NCBI RefSeq assembly: GCF_012935715.1
Contig: NZ_CP052860.1
Location: 3,906,001-3,970,000, forward strand
Length of the DNA: 64,000 nt
From: Pseudomonas sp. ADAK13
GTDB lineage: Bacteria; Pseudomonadota; Gammaproteobacteria; Pseudomonadales; Pseudomonadaceae
Direction: 5' to 3'
Below the pieces are notes generated by a model that worked only from the letters and a program-made list of their open reading frames with translations, had not been told where the DNA came from and made no database searches. Made by a program: the position numbers and the translations under genes. Shown here piece by piece: positions 18,104 through 27,458 of the stretch (positions are counted from its first letter, which is position 1; the number at the start of each line of letters is the position of its first letter).

Positions 18104-18637
18104 TTACTCAGCGGTATGAGCGTCGGTGGCGCAGGCAGGTTTGCCCGCCGCGTATTTAAGACTGGGGTCGACCAGCGCATCAAAGCGTTTCAGCGCTTCG
18201 GAGCCGATCAGCAGCGGGTATTGGAAGGCGCTGCGGTCAGTCAAGTTCACTTCGATGCTGCGTAAAGCGGTGCCCATGCAGATGTCCAGGGCAATCACTG
18301 GACGGGCGGTGTAGTTCTTGTCTTCATCGGGATCGTAGTCACCGGCGCGGCGCTTGATCTTGCTCACGCGAGCCAGGGGACGCTCGATGGGGTGGGAATG
18401 GGCGGTGTCGATCGCCAGGTAAAAGCGCACCCAGGATTCGCCGTTGCGCTTGAAACGCTTGATGTCGCGGGCGCTCAACGATGCGGTCTTGGCGCCGGTG
18501 TCGAGTTTGGCGGCCACTTCCAGGTCAATGCCGGCCAACTTGGCGTATTCATTGAGGCCATACACGGTCTTCTCGGCAGCAACGCCAAGGCCCGGTACAA
18601 GCATTAAAAGCAAAAGGGGGAAGGGCTTGAGTCTCAT
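18104..18637 (-). CDS. Secreted retropepsin-like protease (RimB / PF05618 family)
   Basis: A 177-residue periplasmic protein with a signal peptide (MRLKPFPLLLLMLVPGLGVAA then EKTVYG). The motif AAKLDTGAKTASLSA (about 42-56) carries the DTG of retropepsin-type aspartic proteases; this family is often labelled ATP-dependent zinc protease. A second conserved stretch is YPLLIGSEALKRF. It is the first gene of the operon with the 7-TM and ATP-grasp genes. A periplasmic protease together with a cytoplasmic ligase suggests a made-and-trimmed peptide modification, but this is not shown. Confidence 0.85.
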   Translation of the reverse strand: MRLKPFPLLLLMLVPGLGVAAEKTVYGLNEYAKLAGIDLEVAAKLDTGAKTASLSARDIKRFKRNGESWVRFYLAIDTAHSHPIERPLARVSKIKRRAGDYDPDEDKNYTARPVIALDICMGTALRSIEVNLTDRSAFQYPLLIGSEALKRFDALVDPSLKYAAGKPACATDAHTAE

Positions 18638-18824
18638 AAATCCTGACGCGGTGCAGTGCGATGTTCAATTCAAGGCGACTGGCATTGCTGCGCAAGCTCC
18701 CTCGTGCGCCTTTTCATCCAGGGATGTGAGGCAAAAGTGGCCGGCATTCTAACATGAAGGTTTTCTTGCGCCAGCGCTGGCAGCCGGCCATGCCCCGATA
18801 GGGTGCAAGGTGGGTTATTAGACG

Positions 18825-18836
18825 ATTGTCGACAAT
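18825..18836. promoter_or_regulatory. ATTGTCGACAAT operator, prp operon
   Basis: A perfect 12-bp palindrome upstream of the GntR-type regulator. A second site sharing TGTCGACAAT lies at 18900-18909 and runs into the start codon. The sites flank a possible promoter with TTGACT at 18850-18855 and TAGTTT at 18873-18878. FCD-type GntR proteins bind such sequences, so the regulator probably represses its own operon, with a methylcitrate-cycle intermediate as inducer. Confidence 0.65.
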
Positions 18837-18899
18837 ATGTATTTATTCTTTGACTATCAGGGGCTGATTGGCTAGTTTTTGCGGCATTGCTTTTAAAGG

Positions 18900-18909
18900 T
18901 GTCGACAAT
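18900..18909. promoter_or_regulatory. Second TGTCGACA operator site at the prp regulator start
   Basis: TGTCGACAAT repeats the right part of the upstream palindrome; its inner eight bases are palindromic. The ATG at 18910 follows directly, so binding here would also cover the ribosome binding region. This makes autoregulation likely. Confidence 0.55.
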
Positions 18910-19623
18910 ATGCTGGATCAACTGGAAACCCCAGTGATGGCCCAAGACGATTCCCAGACCATGTCCGAGAACGTCTTCCGGCGTATCCAGGCCGCCATCG
19001 TCAAGGGCGAAATCGCCCCAGGCAGCAAGATCTCCGAGCCGGAACTGGCGCGCACCTATGGCATCAGCCGTGGCCCGCTGCGCGAGGCGATCCACCGCCT
19101 GGAAGGCCAGCGCCTGCTGGTGCGCATCCCCCATGTGGGCGCGCGAGTGGTGTCCTTGAGCCATGAAGAGCTGATCGAGCTCTACGAAATCCGCGAGTCC
19201 CTGGAAGGCATGGCCTGCCGCCTGGCGGCCGAGCGCATGACCGACGCTGAAATCGAAGAATTGCGCCAGGTGTTGCATACCCATGAGCGCGATGCCGCCT
19301 TCCAGGCCGGTGTCGGCTACTACCAGCAGGAAGGCGACTTCGATTTTCATTACCGGATAATTCAAGGCGCCGGTAACCGCACCCTGACCCAAATGTTGTG
19401 CGGCGAGCTGTACCAGTTGGTGCGTATGTACCGCATCCAGTTCTCCGCCACCCCCAATCGTCCACGCCAGGCCTTTGCCGAGCATCACCGCATTCTTGAC
19501 GCGATTGCCGATCGCGACGGTGAACTGGCCGAGTTGTTGATGCGCCGGCATATCGGCGCTTCCAAACGCAACATTGCCCGTCACTTCCCGGACGGCGCTC
19601 CCCAATCACGAGGTGAGTCATGA
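18910..19623 (+). CDS. GntR-family (FCD) regulator of the propionate operon
   Basis: A 237-residue GntR/FCD regulator heading the methylcitrate operon. The winged helix is at about residues 20-85 ([40 protein letters not shown]). The effector domain follows, with metal-binding histidines in FDFHYRIIQ and the H of [10 protein letters not shown]. The ATG at 18910 ([10 protein letters not shown]) sits directly after an operator half. It overlaps prpB by four bases (ATGA), so both are cotranscribed. In enterobacteria the regulator PrpR is of a different, sigma-54-dependent type. Confidence 0.92.
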   Translation: MLDQLETPVMAQDDSQTMSENVFRRIQAAIVKGEIAPGSKISEPELARTYGISRGPLREAIHRLEGQRLLVRIPHVGARVVSLSHEELIELYEIRESLEGMACRLAAERMTDAEIEELRQVLHTHERDAAFQAGVGYYQQEGDFDFHYRIIQGAGNRTLTQMLCGELYQLVRMYRIQFSATPNRPRQAFAEHHRILDAIADRDGELAELLMRRHIGASKRNIARHFPDGAPQSRGES

Positions 19624-20513
19624 GTTCCAATAACAACACTACTCCCGGCCAGCGTTTCCGTGACGCGGTCGCCAGCGAGCATCCCTTGCAGGTGGTCGGC
19701 GCGATCAACGCCAACCACGCGCTGCTGGCCAAGCGTGCCGGTTTCAAGGCGATCTACCTGTCGGGTGGCGGGGTGGCTGCAGGCTCCCTCGGCGTGCCGG
19801 ACCTGGGGATTACCGGCCTGGATGACGTGCTGACCGACGTGCGCCGCATCACCGACGTGTGCGACCTGCCGCTGCTGGTGGACGTGGACACCGGTTTCGG
19901 CTCCTCGGCGTTCAACGTGGCGCGCACCGTCAAGTCGATGATCAAGTTCGGCGCGGCGGCGATCCATATCGAAGATCAGGTGGGCGCCAAGCGTTGCGGC
20001 CATCGCCCGAATAAAGAAATCGTCTCGCAACAGGAAATGGTCGACCGCATCAAGGCCGCTGTGGATGCGCGCACCGATGACAGCTTTGTGATCATGGCCC
20101 GTACCGATGCGCTGGCCGTCGAAGGCCTGGAATCCGCCCTGGAGCGCGCCGCCGCCTGCATCGAGGCCGGTGCCGACATGGTTTTCCCGGAAGCCATCAC
20201 GGAGCTGGAGATGTACAAGCTGTTCGCCTCCCGCGTGAAAGCGCCGATCCTGGCCAACATCACCGAGTTCGGTGCCACGCCGCTCTACACCGTCGACCAG
20301 TTGAAATCTGCGGATGTTTCCATCGTGCTGTACCCGCTCTCGGCCTTCCGCGCCATGAACAAGGCCGCCGAGAACGTCTACACCGCGATCCGTCGCGACG
20401 GCACCCAGCAGAACGTGATCGACACCATGCAAACCCGCATGGAGCTTTACGATCGCATCGACTACCACACCTTCGAGCAGAAGCTCGACGCGCTGTTTGC
20501 CGCCAAGAAGTAA
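19620..20513 (+). CDS. prpB: 2-Methylisocitrate lyase
   Basis: Splits 2-methylisocitrate into pyruvate and succinate, the last step of the 2-methylcitrate cycle. The 297-residue protein belongs to the isocitrate lyase superfamily. The catalytic loop KRCGHRP (C and H, about residues 122-128), the metal-binding DVDTGFGSS (about 82-90) and IEDQVGAK are present. It is followed after 40 bases by prpC with its own GGAG ribosome site. Confidence 0.96.
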   Translation: MSSNNNTTPGQRFRDAVASEHPLQVVGAINANHALLAKRAGFKAIYLSGGGVAAGSLGVPDLGITGLDDVLTDVRRITDVCDLPLLVDVDTGFGSSAFNVARTVKSMIKFGAAAIHIEDQVGAKRCGHRPNKEIVSQQEMVDRIKAAVDARTDDSFVIMARTDALAVEGLESALERAAACIEAGADMVFPEAITELEMYKLFASRVKAPILANITEFGATPLYTVDQLKSADVSIVLYPLSAFRAMNKAAENVYTAIRRDGTQQNVIDTMQTRMELYDRIDYHTFEQKLDALFAAKK

Positions 20514-20553
20514 GGCGAGCGCCCCCCTAATAACGACAAGATTGGAGATAACC

Positions 20554-21681
20554 ATGGCCGAAGCAAAAGTACTGAGTGGAGCTGGCCTGCGTGGCCAGGT
20601 TGCCGGGCAAACCGCACTGTCCACCGTGGGCCAGGCCGGTGCCGGCTTGACCTATCGCGGCTACGACGTGCGCGAACTGGCTGCGGACGCGCAGTTTGAA
20701 GAAGTCGCCTACCTGCTGCTGTACGGCGAGCTGCCGACCCAGGCCGAACTGGCCGCCTACACCGCCAAACTCGGCAAGCTGCGCGACCTGCCCCAGGCGC
20801 TGAAAGAAGTGCTGGAACGCATCCCCGCCGACGCCCACCCGATGGACGTGATGCGCACCGGTTGCTCGTTCCTGGGCAATATCGAGCCGGAGAAAGACTT
20901 CAGCGTGCAGCGCGACGTGACCGACCGCCTGCTGGCCGCGTTCCCGGCGATCATGTGCTACTGGTACCGCTTCAGCCACGACGGCCAGCGCATCAACTGC
21001 GTGACCGACGAGCCATCCATCGGCGGCCATTTCCTGCACCTGCTGCACGACAAGAAGCCGAGCGACTTGCACGTCAAAGTGATGAACGTCTCGCTGATCC
21101 TCTACGCCGAGCACGAGTTCAACGCCTCGACCTTCACCGCTCGGGTGTGTGCCTCGACCCTGTCAGACCTGTATTCCTGCGTCACCGCCGCCATCGGTTC
21201 CCTGCGTGGCCCGCTGCACGGCGGCGCCAACGAAGCGGCGATGGAGATGATCGAGCGTTTCTCGTCCGCCCAGGAAGCGGTGGAAGGCACCCTCGGCATG
21301 CTGGCGCGCAAGGACAAGATCATGGGCTTTGGCCACGCGATCTATAAAGACAGCGACCCGCGTAATGAAGTGATCAAGGGCTGGTCGAAAAAACTCGCCG
21401 ACGAAGTGGGCGACACCGTGTTGTTCCCGGTTTCCGAAGCCATCGACAAGACCATGTGGGAGCAGAAAAAACTGTTCCCCAATGCCGACTTCTACCATGC
21501 CTCGGCGTACCACTTCATGGGCATCCCGACCAAGCTGTTCACCCCGATTTTCGTCTGCTCGCGGCTGACAGGATGGGCAGCTCACGTGTTCGAGCAGCGA
21601 GCCAACAACCGCATCATCCGTCCGAGCGCCGAGTACATCGGCGTTGAGCAGCGCAAGTTCGTGCCAATCGAACGTCGCTGA
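20554..21681 (+). CDS. prpC: 2-Methylcitrate synthase
   Basis: Condenses propionyl-CoA with oxaloacetate. It is a citrate synthase family protein of 375 residues with the catalytic histidine regions GPLHGGANEAAMEM and GFGHAIYKDSDPR and the Asp region MWEQKKLFPNADFYHA. The ATG at 20554 follows GGAGATAACC. The smaller size compared with GltA and its position between prpB and acnD identify it as the methylcitrate enzyme. Confidence 0.95.
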   Translation: MAEAKVLSGAGLRGQVAGQTALSTVGQAGAGLTYRGYDVRELAADAQFEEVAYLLLYGELPTQAELAAYTAKLGKLRDLPQALKEVLERIPADAHPMDVMRTGCSFLGNIEPEKDFSVQRDVTDRLLAAFPAIMCYWYRFSHDGQRINCVTDEPSIGGHFLHLLHDKKPSDLHVKVMNVSLILYAEHEFNASTFTARVCASTLSDLYSCVTAAIGSLRGPLHGGANEAAMEMIERFSSAQEAVEGTLGMLARKDKIMGFGHAIYKDSDPRNEVIKGWSKKLADEVGDTVLFPVSEAIDKTMWEQKKLFPNADFYHASAYHFMGIPTKLFTPIFVCSRLTGWAAHVFEQRANNRIIRPSAEYIGVEQRKFVPIERR

Positions 21682-21729
21682 GTGGTGGGAATCTGAGGCG
21701 CCGGTTTTAAGGATCGGAACCGGTTCAAT

Positions 21730-21815
21730 GTGGGAGCTGGCTTGCCTGCGATAGCATCACCTCGGTGTAACTGACACGCCGAGGTGCCTGCATCGCGGGC
21801 AAGCCCGGCTCCCAC
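21730..21815. repeat. REP inverted repeat between prpC and acnD
   Basis: GTGGGAGCTGGCTTGCCTGC paired with a degenerate right arm reading GCGGGCAAGCCCGGCTCCCAC. It lies within the operon, in the 205-base prpC-acnD gap. As a hairpin in the transcript it may affect message stability or partial termination inside the operon. Confidence 0.88.
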
Positions 21816-21886
21816 AGGGACCGTGTTCATCCAGGCCAGTGCCACAGGTTTTTGCTGTACACCTTACCGTGACCGAGTCCCAGCCT

Positions 21887-24481
21887 ATGAACACTGAACA
21901 CCGCAAACCGCTGCCCGGCAGCCGCCTCGATTTCTACGACGCCCGTGCGGCGGTCGATGCAATCACCCCCGGCGCCTACGCCACACTGCCGTACACCTCC
22001 CGCGTACTCGCCGAGAACCTGGTGCGTCGCTGCGCCCCGGCGACCCTCGACGCTTCCCTGAGCCAACTGATCGAGCGCAAGCGCGACCTCGATTTCCCGT
22101 GGTTCCCGGCCCGCGTGGTGTGCCACGACATTCTCGGCCAGACCGCCCTGGTGGACCTCGCCGGCCTGCGCGATGCCATCGCCCTGCAAGGCGGTGACCC
22201 GGCCCAGGTCAACCCGGTGGTGCCGACCCAACTGATCGTCGACCACTCCCTGGCCGTCGAAGCCGGTGGTTTTGACCCGGACGCGTTCGAGAAAAACCGC
22301 GCCATCGAAGACCGTCGCAACGAAGACCGTTTCCACTTTATCGAGTGGACCAAAAAGGCCTTCAAGAACGTTGACGTGATCCCGCCGGGCAACGGCATCA
22401 TGCACCAGATCAACCTGGAGAAAATGTCTCCGGTGATCCAGGTGCGCGACGGCGTGGCTTTCCCGGATACATGCGTCGGCACCGACAGCCACACGCCGCA
22501 CGTAGACGCCCTGGGCGTGATCGCTATCGGCGTTGGTGGTCTCGAAGCGGAGAGTGTGATGCTCGGCCGCGCCTCGTGGATGCGCCTGCCGGAAAGCGTC
22601 GGCGTGGAGCTCACGGGCAAGCTGCAACCGGGCATCACCGCCACTGACATGGTGCTGGCGCTGACCGAGTTCCTGCGCAAGCAAAAAGTCGTGGGTGCGT
22701 GGCTGGAGTTCTTCGGTGAAGGCGCCTCCGCGCTGACCCTCGGCGACCGCGCCACCATCTCCAACATGGCCCCGGAATACGGCGCCACGGCCGCGATGTT
22801 CTACATCGACCAACAGACTATCGCCTACCTGAAACTCACCGGCCGTGAAGACGAGCAAGTGACGCTGGTGGAGCAATACGCTCGCCACACCGGCCTGTGG
22901 GCAGACGACCTCAAGGGCGCGCAATACGAGCGTGGCCTGAGCTTCGATTTGTCCTCGGTGGTGCGCAACATGGCCGGCCCGAGCAACCCACACGCCCGTG
23001 TTGCCACCAGCGACCTGGCGGCCAAGGGCATCTCTGGCCAGTGGGATGACGTGCCGGGGCAAATGCCCGACGGCGCGGTGATCATCGCCGCTATCACCAG
23101 TTGCACCAACACCAGCAACCCGCGCAACGTGATTGCTGCCGGCCTGCTGGCGCGCAACGCCAACAAGCTCGGGCTGGCCCGCAAACCGTGGGTCAAGTCG
23201 TCCCTGGCACCGGGCTCGAAAACTGTGGCGATGTACCTCGACGAAGCAGGGCTGACCAGCGAACTGGAGCAGTTGGGTTTTGGCGTGGTAGCGTTTGCCT
23301 GCACCACCTGCAATGGCATGTCCGGCGCACTCGACCCGGTGATTCAGCAAGAGATCATCGACCGCGACCTGTACGCCACCGCCGTGCTCTCGGGTAACCG
23401 CAACTTCGACGGCCGTATCCACCCGTACGCCAAGCAGGCGTTCCTCGCTTCGCCGCCGCTGGTGGTGGCTTACGCGATTGCCGGCACCATCCGTTTCGAC
23501 ATCGAAAAAGACGTGCTGGGCCTGGACGCCAACGGCAAGGAAATCCGCCTGAAGGACATCTGGCCGAGCGACGAAGAAATCGACGCAGTGGTCAAGGCCT
23601 CGGTCAAGCCGGAGCAGTTCCGCCAGGTCTACATCCCGATGTTCGCGATCCATGAAGACACCGGCCCCAAAGTCACACCGCTGTACGACTGGCGCCCGCA
23701 GAGCACCTACATCCGCCGCCCGCCTTACTGGGAAGGTGCCCTGGCCGGTGCACGTCCGCTCAAGGGCATGCGCCCGCTGGCAGTGCTGCCAGACAACATC
23801 ACCACCGATCACCTGTCGCCGTCCAACGCGATCATGCTCGACAGTGCTGCCGGCGAATACCTGGCGAAAATGGGCCTGCCGGAAGTCGACTTCAACTCCT
23901 ACGCGACTCACCGGGGCGACCATTTGACCGCGCAGCGCGCCACCTTCGCCAACCCGAAACTGTTCAATGAAATGGTCATTGAAGACGGCAAGGTCAAGCA
24001 GGGTTCGCTGGCGCGCCTGGAGCCGGAAGGCAAGGTCACGCGCATGTGGGAAGCCATCGAAACCTACATGGAACGCAAGCAGCCGCTGATCATCATCGCC
24101 GGTGCCGACTACGGCCAGGGTTCGTCCCGGGACTGGGCGGCCAAGGGCGTACGCCTGGCCGGTGTGGAAGCGATCGCCGCCGAAGGCTTCGAGCGTATCC
24201 ACCGCACCAACCTGGTGGGCATGGGCGTGTTGCCCCTGGAGTTCCTGCCGGGCACCGACCGCAAGACCTTGAAGATCGACGGTACCGAAACCTACGACGT
24301 GATCGGCGAGCGCACCCCGCGTGCCCAGCTGACCTTGTTGATCAACCGCAAGAATGGCGAGCGTGTCGAGGTGCCGGTGACCTGCCGCCTGGACACGGCT
24401 GAAGAAGTGTCGATCTACGAAGCGGGCGGCGTGTTGCAACGTTTTGCCCAAGACTTCCTTGAATCGGCTGTTACCGCCTGA
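21887..24481 (+). CDS. acnD: Fe/S-dependent 2-methylcitrate dehydratase AcnD
   Basis: Aconitase-family enzyme (864 residues) that dehydrates 2-methylcitrate to 2-methyl-aconitate. Cluster cysteines are seen in ITSCTNTSNPRN (about residue 405) and ACTTCNGMSG (about 470). The swivel domain includes the arginine-containing GADYGQGSSRDWAAKG (about 740). I chose the ATG at 21887 (MNTEHRKPLPG) because it matches family N-termini; a longer in-frame start at 21839 would fall in REP-flanking sequence. It acts together with PrpF. Confidence 0.94.
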   Translation: MNTEHRKPLPGSRLDFYDARAAVDAITPGAYATLPYTSRVLAENLVRRCAPATLDASLSQLIERKRDLDFPWFPARVVCHDILGQTALVDLAGLRDAIALQGGDPAQVNPVVPTQLIVDHSLAVEAGGFDPDAFEKNRAIEDRRNEDRFHFIEWTKKAFKNVDVIPPGNGIMHQINLEKMSPVIQVRDGVAFPDTCVGTDSHTPHVDALGVIAIGVGGLEAESVMLGRASWMRLPESVGVELTGKLQPGITATDMVLALTEFLRKQKVVGAWLEFFGEGASALTLGDRATISNMAPEYGATAAMFYIDQQTIAYLKLTGREDEQVTLVEQYARHTGLWADDLKGAQYERGLSFDLSSVVRNMAGPSNPHARVATSDLAAKGISGQWDDVPGQMPDGAVIIAAITSCTNTSNPRNVIAAGLLARNANKLGLARKPWVKSSLAPGSKTVAMYLDEAGLTSELEQLGFGVVAFACTTCNGMSGALDPVIQQEIIDRDLYATAVLSGNRNFDGRIHPYAKQAFLASPPLVVAYAIAGTIRFDIEKDVLGLDANGKEIRLKDIWPSDEEIDAVVKASVKPEQFRQVYIPMFAIHEDTGPKVTPLYDWRPQSTYIRRPPYWEGALAGARPLKGMRPLAVLPDNITTDHLSPSNAIMLDSAAGEYLAKMGLPEVDFNSYATHRGDHLTAQRATFANPKLFNEMVIEDGKVKQGSLARLEPEGKVTRMWEAIETYMERKQPLIIIAGADYGQGSSRDWAAKGVRLAGVEAIAAEGFERIHRTNLVGMGVLPLEFLPGTDRKTLKIDGTETYDVIGERTPRAQLTLLINRKNGERVEVPVTCRLDTAEEVSIYEAGGVLQRFAQDFLESAVTA

Positions 24482-24523
24482 CAACTGTGGCCGGGGTGAA
24501 CGCCCCGGCCCATGAGGACCACC

Positions 24524-25714
24524 ATGGCACACGTACCGCAGATCAAGATTCCCGCCACCTATATGCGTGGCGGCACCAGTAAAGGGGTGTTTTTCAGCCT
24601 CAAGGATTTGCCCGAGTCGGCCCAGGTTCCCGGCGCTGCGCGGGATGCATTGTTGCTGCGGGTGATCGGCAGCCCCGATCCGTATGACAAGCAAATCGAC
24701 GGCATGGGCGGTGCGACCTCCAGCACCAGCAAAACCGTAATCCTCGCCAAAAGCACCCGCGCCGATCACGACGTGGACTACCTGTTTGGCCAGGTGTCCA
24801 TCGACAAGCCATTCGTGGACTGGAGCGGCAATTGCGGCAACCTGTCGGCGGCGGTGGGCTCCTTCGCCATCAGCGCCGGCCTGGTGGACGCCGCACGCGT
24901 TCCCCACAACGGTGTGGCCGTGGTGCGGGTCTGGCAAGCGAATATCGGCAAGACCATCATCGCCCACGTGCCGATCACCGACGGTGCCGTGCAGGAAACC
25001 GGCGACTTCGAACTGGACGGCGTGACCTTCCCAGCCGCCGAAGTGCAGTTGGAATTCATGGACCCGGCGGCGGAAGAAGAGGGCGGCGGTGGCTCGATGT
25101 TCCCTACCGGCAACCTGGTGGATGACCTGGAAGTGCCGGGTGTCGGCACGTTCAAGGCGACGCTGATCAATGCCGGGATTCCCACCATCTTTATCAATGC
25201 CCAGGACCTGGGTTACACCGGCACCGAGCTGCAGGGCGCGATCAACAGCGACCCCAAAGCCCTGGCGATGTTTGAAACCATCCGCGCCCACGGTGCGCTG
25301 CGCATGGGCCTGATCAAGCACCTGGACGAAGCGGCCCAGCGTCAGCACACGCCGAAGGTGGCGTTTGTGGCACGGCCTGCGGACTACGTGGCGTCCAGCG
25401 GCAAGGCGATCAAGGCAGGCGATGTAGACCTGCTGGTACGGGCGCTGTCCATGGGCAAGTTGCACCACGCGATGATGGGCACGGCGGCGGTGGCGATTGG
25501 CACGGCGGCGGCGATTTCCGGCACGCTGGTGAATGTGGCGGCGGGCGGTGTGGAACGCAATGCGGTACGGTTCGGGCATCCGTCCGGCACGTTGCGCGTA
25601 GGCGCCGAGGCCAGCCAGGTCGACGGTGAATGGGTCGTGAAAAAAGCCATCATGAGCCGCAGTGCGCGGGTGTTGATGGAAGGTTTCGTTCGCGTGCCCG
25701 GCGACTCTTTCTAA
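24524..25714 (+). CDS. prpF: 2-Methylaconitate cis-trans isomerase PrpF
   Basis: Isomerises the AcnD product so that the next hydratase can use it. The 396-residue protein has the diaminopimelate-epimerase-like double fold: YMRGGTSKGVFF near the N-terminus, DWSGNCGNLSAAVG (about 105-118) and, in the second half, HHAMMGTAAVAIGTAA. The ATG at 24524 follows GAGGACC. Its presence goes with AcnD rather than an AcnA-type enzyme. Confidence 0.94.
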   Translation: MAHVPQIKIPATYMRGGTSKGVFFSLKDLPESAQVPGAARDALLLRVIGSPDPYDKQIDGMGGATSSTSKTVILAKSTRADHDVDYLFGQVSIDKPFVDWSGNCGNLSAAVGSFAISAGLVDAARVPHNGVAVVRVWQANIGKTIIAHVPITDGAVQETGDFELDGVTFPAAEVQLEFMDPAAEEEGGGGSMFPTGNLVDDLEVPGVGTFKATLINAGIPTIFINAQDLGYTGTELQGAINSDPKALAMFETIRAHGALRMGLIKHLDEAAQRQHTPKVAFVARPADYVASSGKAIKAGDVDLLVRALSMGKLHHAMMGTAAVAIGTAAAISGTLVNVAAGGVERNAVRFGHPSGTLRVGAEASQVDGEWVVKKAIMSRSARVLMEGFVRVPGDSF

Positions 25715-25807
25715 CCGATCACAGGCAGGCACCAAGACCTGCCTTTTATAACACTTCAACCCTGACCCTGAGGATGGAACACACCTAACCCACTTTGGAG
25801 TACTGCC

Positions 25808-27292
25808 ATGAGCGCCAACGTCGACCAGAACAACCGCCCCGACTACGACCAGGTCCTGCAGGACATCGCCGACTACGTCCTGGGCTTCAGGATCGAATCC
25901 CGCGACGCCCTCGACACCGCCCGCAACTGCCTGATGGACACCCTCGGTTGCGGCCTGCTGGCCCTGCGTTTCCCGGAGTGCACCAAGCATCTGGGGCCGA
26001 TCGTTGAAGGCACGGTGGTGCCATTCGGTGCGCGAGTGCCGGGCACCTCGTTCCGCCTGGACCCGGTCAAGGCCGCGTGGGACATCGGCTGCATCGTGCG
26101 CTGGCTCGACTACAACGACACCTGGCTCGCCGCCGAGTGGGGCCATCCTTCCGATAACCTGGGCGGCATCCTCGCCGTCGCTGACCACCTCTCGCAAAAA
26201 CGCGGGGCCAATGGCGATGCGCCGCTGACCGTGCGGGCGGTGCTGGAGGCGATGATCATGGCGCACGAAATCCAGGGCGTGATTGCCCTGGAAAACTCCT
26301 TCAACCGTGTCGGCCTCGACCATGTGCTGCTGGTGAAAGTCGCCTCCACCGCCGTCACCGCCAAACTGATGGGCGCCAACCGTGAGCAACTGCTGTCGGC
26401 ATTGTCCCAGGCGTTTGTCGACGGCCAGGCATTGCGTACGTATCGCCATGCGCCGAACGCCGGTTCGCGCAAGTCGTGGGCGGCGGGGGATGCGTCGAGT
26501 CGCGGGGTGCGCCTGGCCGACATCGCCATGCGCGGCGAGATGGGCATTCCCGGGGTGTTGAGTGCGCCGCAGTGGGGTTTTTATGACGTGCTGTTCAGCC
26601 ACACCAACAAGGACCTGGCGCTCAAGCCCGAGGACAAGCGCGCCTTCAGCCTGTCGCAGCCTTACGGTACGTATGTGATGGAGAACGTCCTGTTCAAGAT
26701 CAGCTTCCCCGCCGAGTTCCACGCACAAACCGCCTGCGAGGCGGCGGTCACGTTGCACCCACACGTGAAGCACCGCCTGCATGAGATCGACAGGATTGTC
26801 ATCACCACCCACGAGTCGGCGATCCGCATCATTTCCAAGGTCGGGCAGTTGGCCAACGCGGCGGACCGTGACCATTGCCTCCAGTACATGACCGCCGTGC
26901 CGCTGGCGTTTGGCAACCTGGTGGCGGAGCAATACGAGGATGAGTTCCACGCGGCCCATCCGATCATCGATGAGCTGCGGGAGAAGATGGTCATCGTCGA
27001 GGAACCGCGCTACAGCCGCGAATACCTGGAGGCCGACAAGCGCTCCATCGCAAACGCAGTGCAGGTGTTCTTCAAGGATGGTTCCAGCACCGAACAGGTG
27101 GCCGTGGAATACCCGATTGGCCACCGTCGCCGTCGGGTGGATGGCATTCCGTTGCTGGAAGACAAGTTCAAGGCCAACCTGGCGACCCGGTTTACCGCAC
27201 AGCGCAGTGCCGAGATTTTTGCGCTGTGCAAGGATCAGGCACGGCTTGAAGCAACGCCCGTGAACCGGTTTGTGGACCTGTTCGTGATCTGA
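25808..27292 (+). CDS. prpD: 2-Methylcitrate dehydratase PrpD
   Basis: MmgE/PrpD family, 494 residues, at the end of the operon. The family patterns [42 protein letters not shown] and [13 protein letters not shown] are clear. In strains with AcnD/PrpF, PrpD may work as an alternative dehydratase or hydrate 2-methylaconitate. It starts 93 bases after prpF and is followed by a REP element. Confidence 0.95.
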   Translation: MSANVDQNNRPDYDQVLQDIADYVLGFRIESRDALDTARNCLMDTLGCGLLALRFPECTKHLGPIVEGTVVPFGARVPGTSFRLDPVKAAWDIGCIVRWLDYNDTWLAAEWGHPSDNLGGILAVADHLSQKRGANGDAPLTVRAVLEAMIMAHEIQGVIALENSFNRVGLDHVLLVKVASTAVTAKLMGANREQLLSALSQAFVDGQALRTYRHAPNAGSRKSWAAGDASSRGVRLADIAMRGEMGIPGVLSAPQWGFYDVLFSHTNKDLALKPEDKRAFSLSQPYGTYVMENVLFKISFPAEFHAQTACEAAVTLHPHVKHRLHEIDRIVITTHESAIRIISKVGQLANAADRDHCLQYMTAVPLAFGNLVAEQYEDEFHAAHPIIDELREKMVIVEEPRYSREYLEADKRSIANAVQVFFKDGSSTEQVAVEYPIGHRRRRVDGIPLLEDKFKANLATRFTAQRSAEIFALCKDQARLEATPVNRFVDLFVI

Positions 27293-27329
27293 GAAACACC
27301 ACGGCACTCACTGTGTAAACCCAATCAAT

Positions 27330-27414
27330 GTGGGAGCTGGCTTGCCTGCGATGCAGACACCTCGGTCTTTCAGATACACCGAGGTGATGCTATCGCAGGC
27401 AAGCCAGCTCCCAC
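27330..27414. repeat. REP inverted repeat after prpD
   Basis: GTGGGAGCTGGCTTGCCTGC and its full complement, with an inner inverted repeat (ACACCTCGGT / ACCGAGGTG). It separates the convergent prpD and ABC-transporter ATPase genes. Confidence 0.9.
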
Positions 27415-27458
27415 ATTTGTTTTGTGTTGTTCAATGGAAAGTGGTCGACATCGCGCCG

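Noticed and set aside
21827..27307. An uninterrupted 1826-codon frame on the minus strand opposite the prp operon
   Set aside because: It is the mirror frame of strongly GC-biased plus-strand genes, spans several of them, has Arg/His/Gly/Val-rich composition and no ribosome site. Well-recognised enzymes occupy the other strand.
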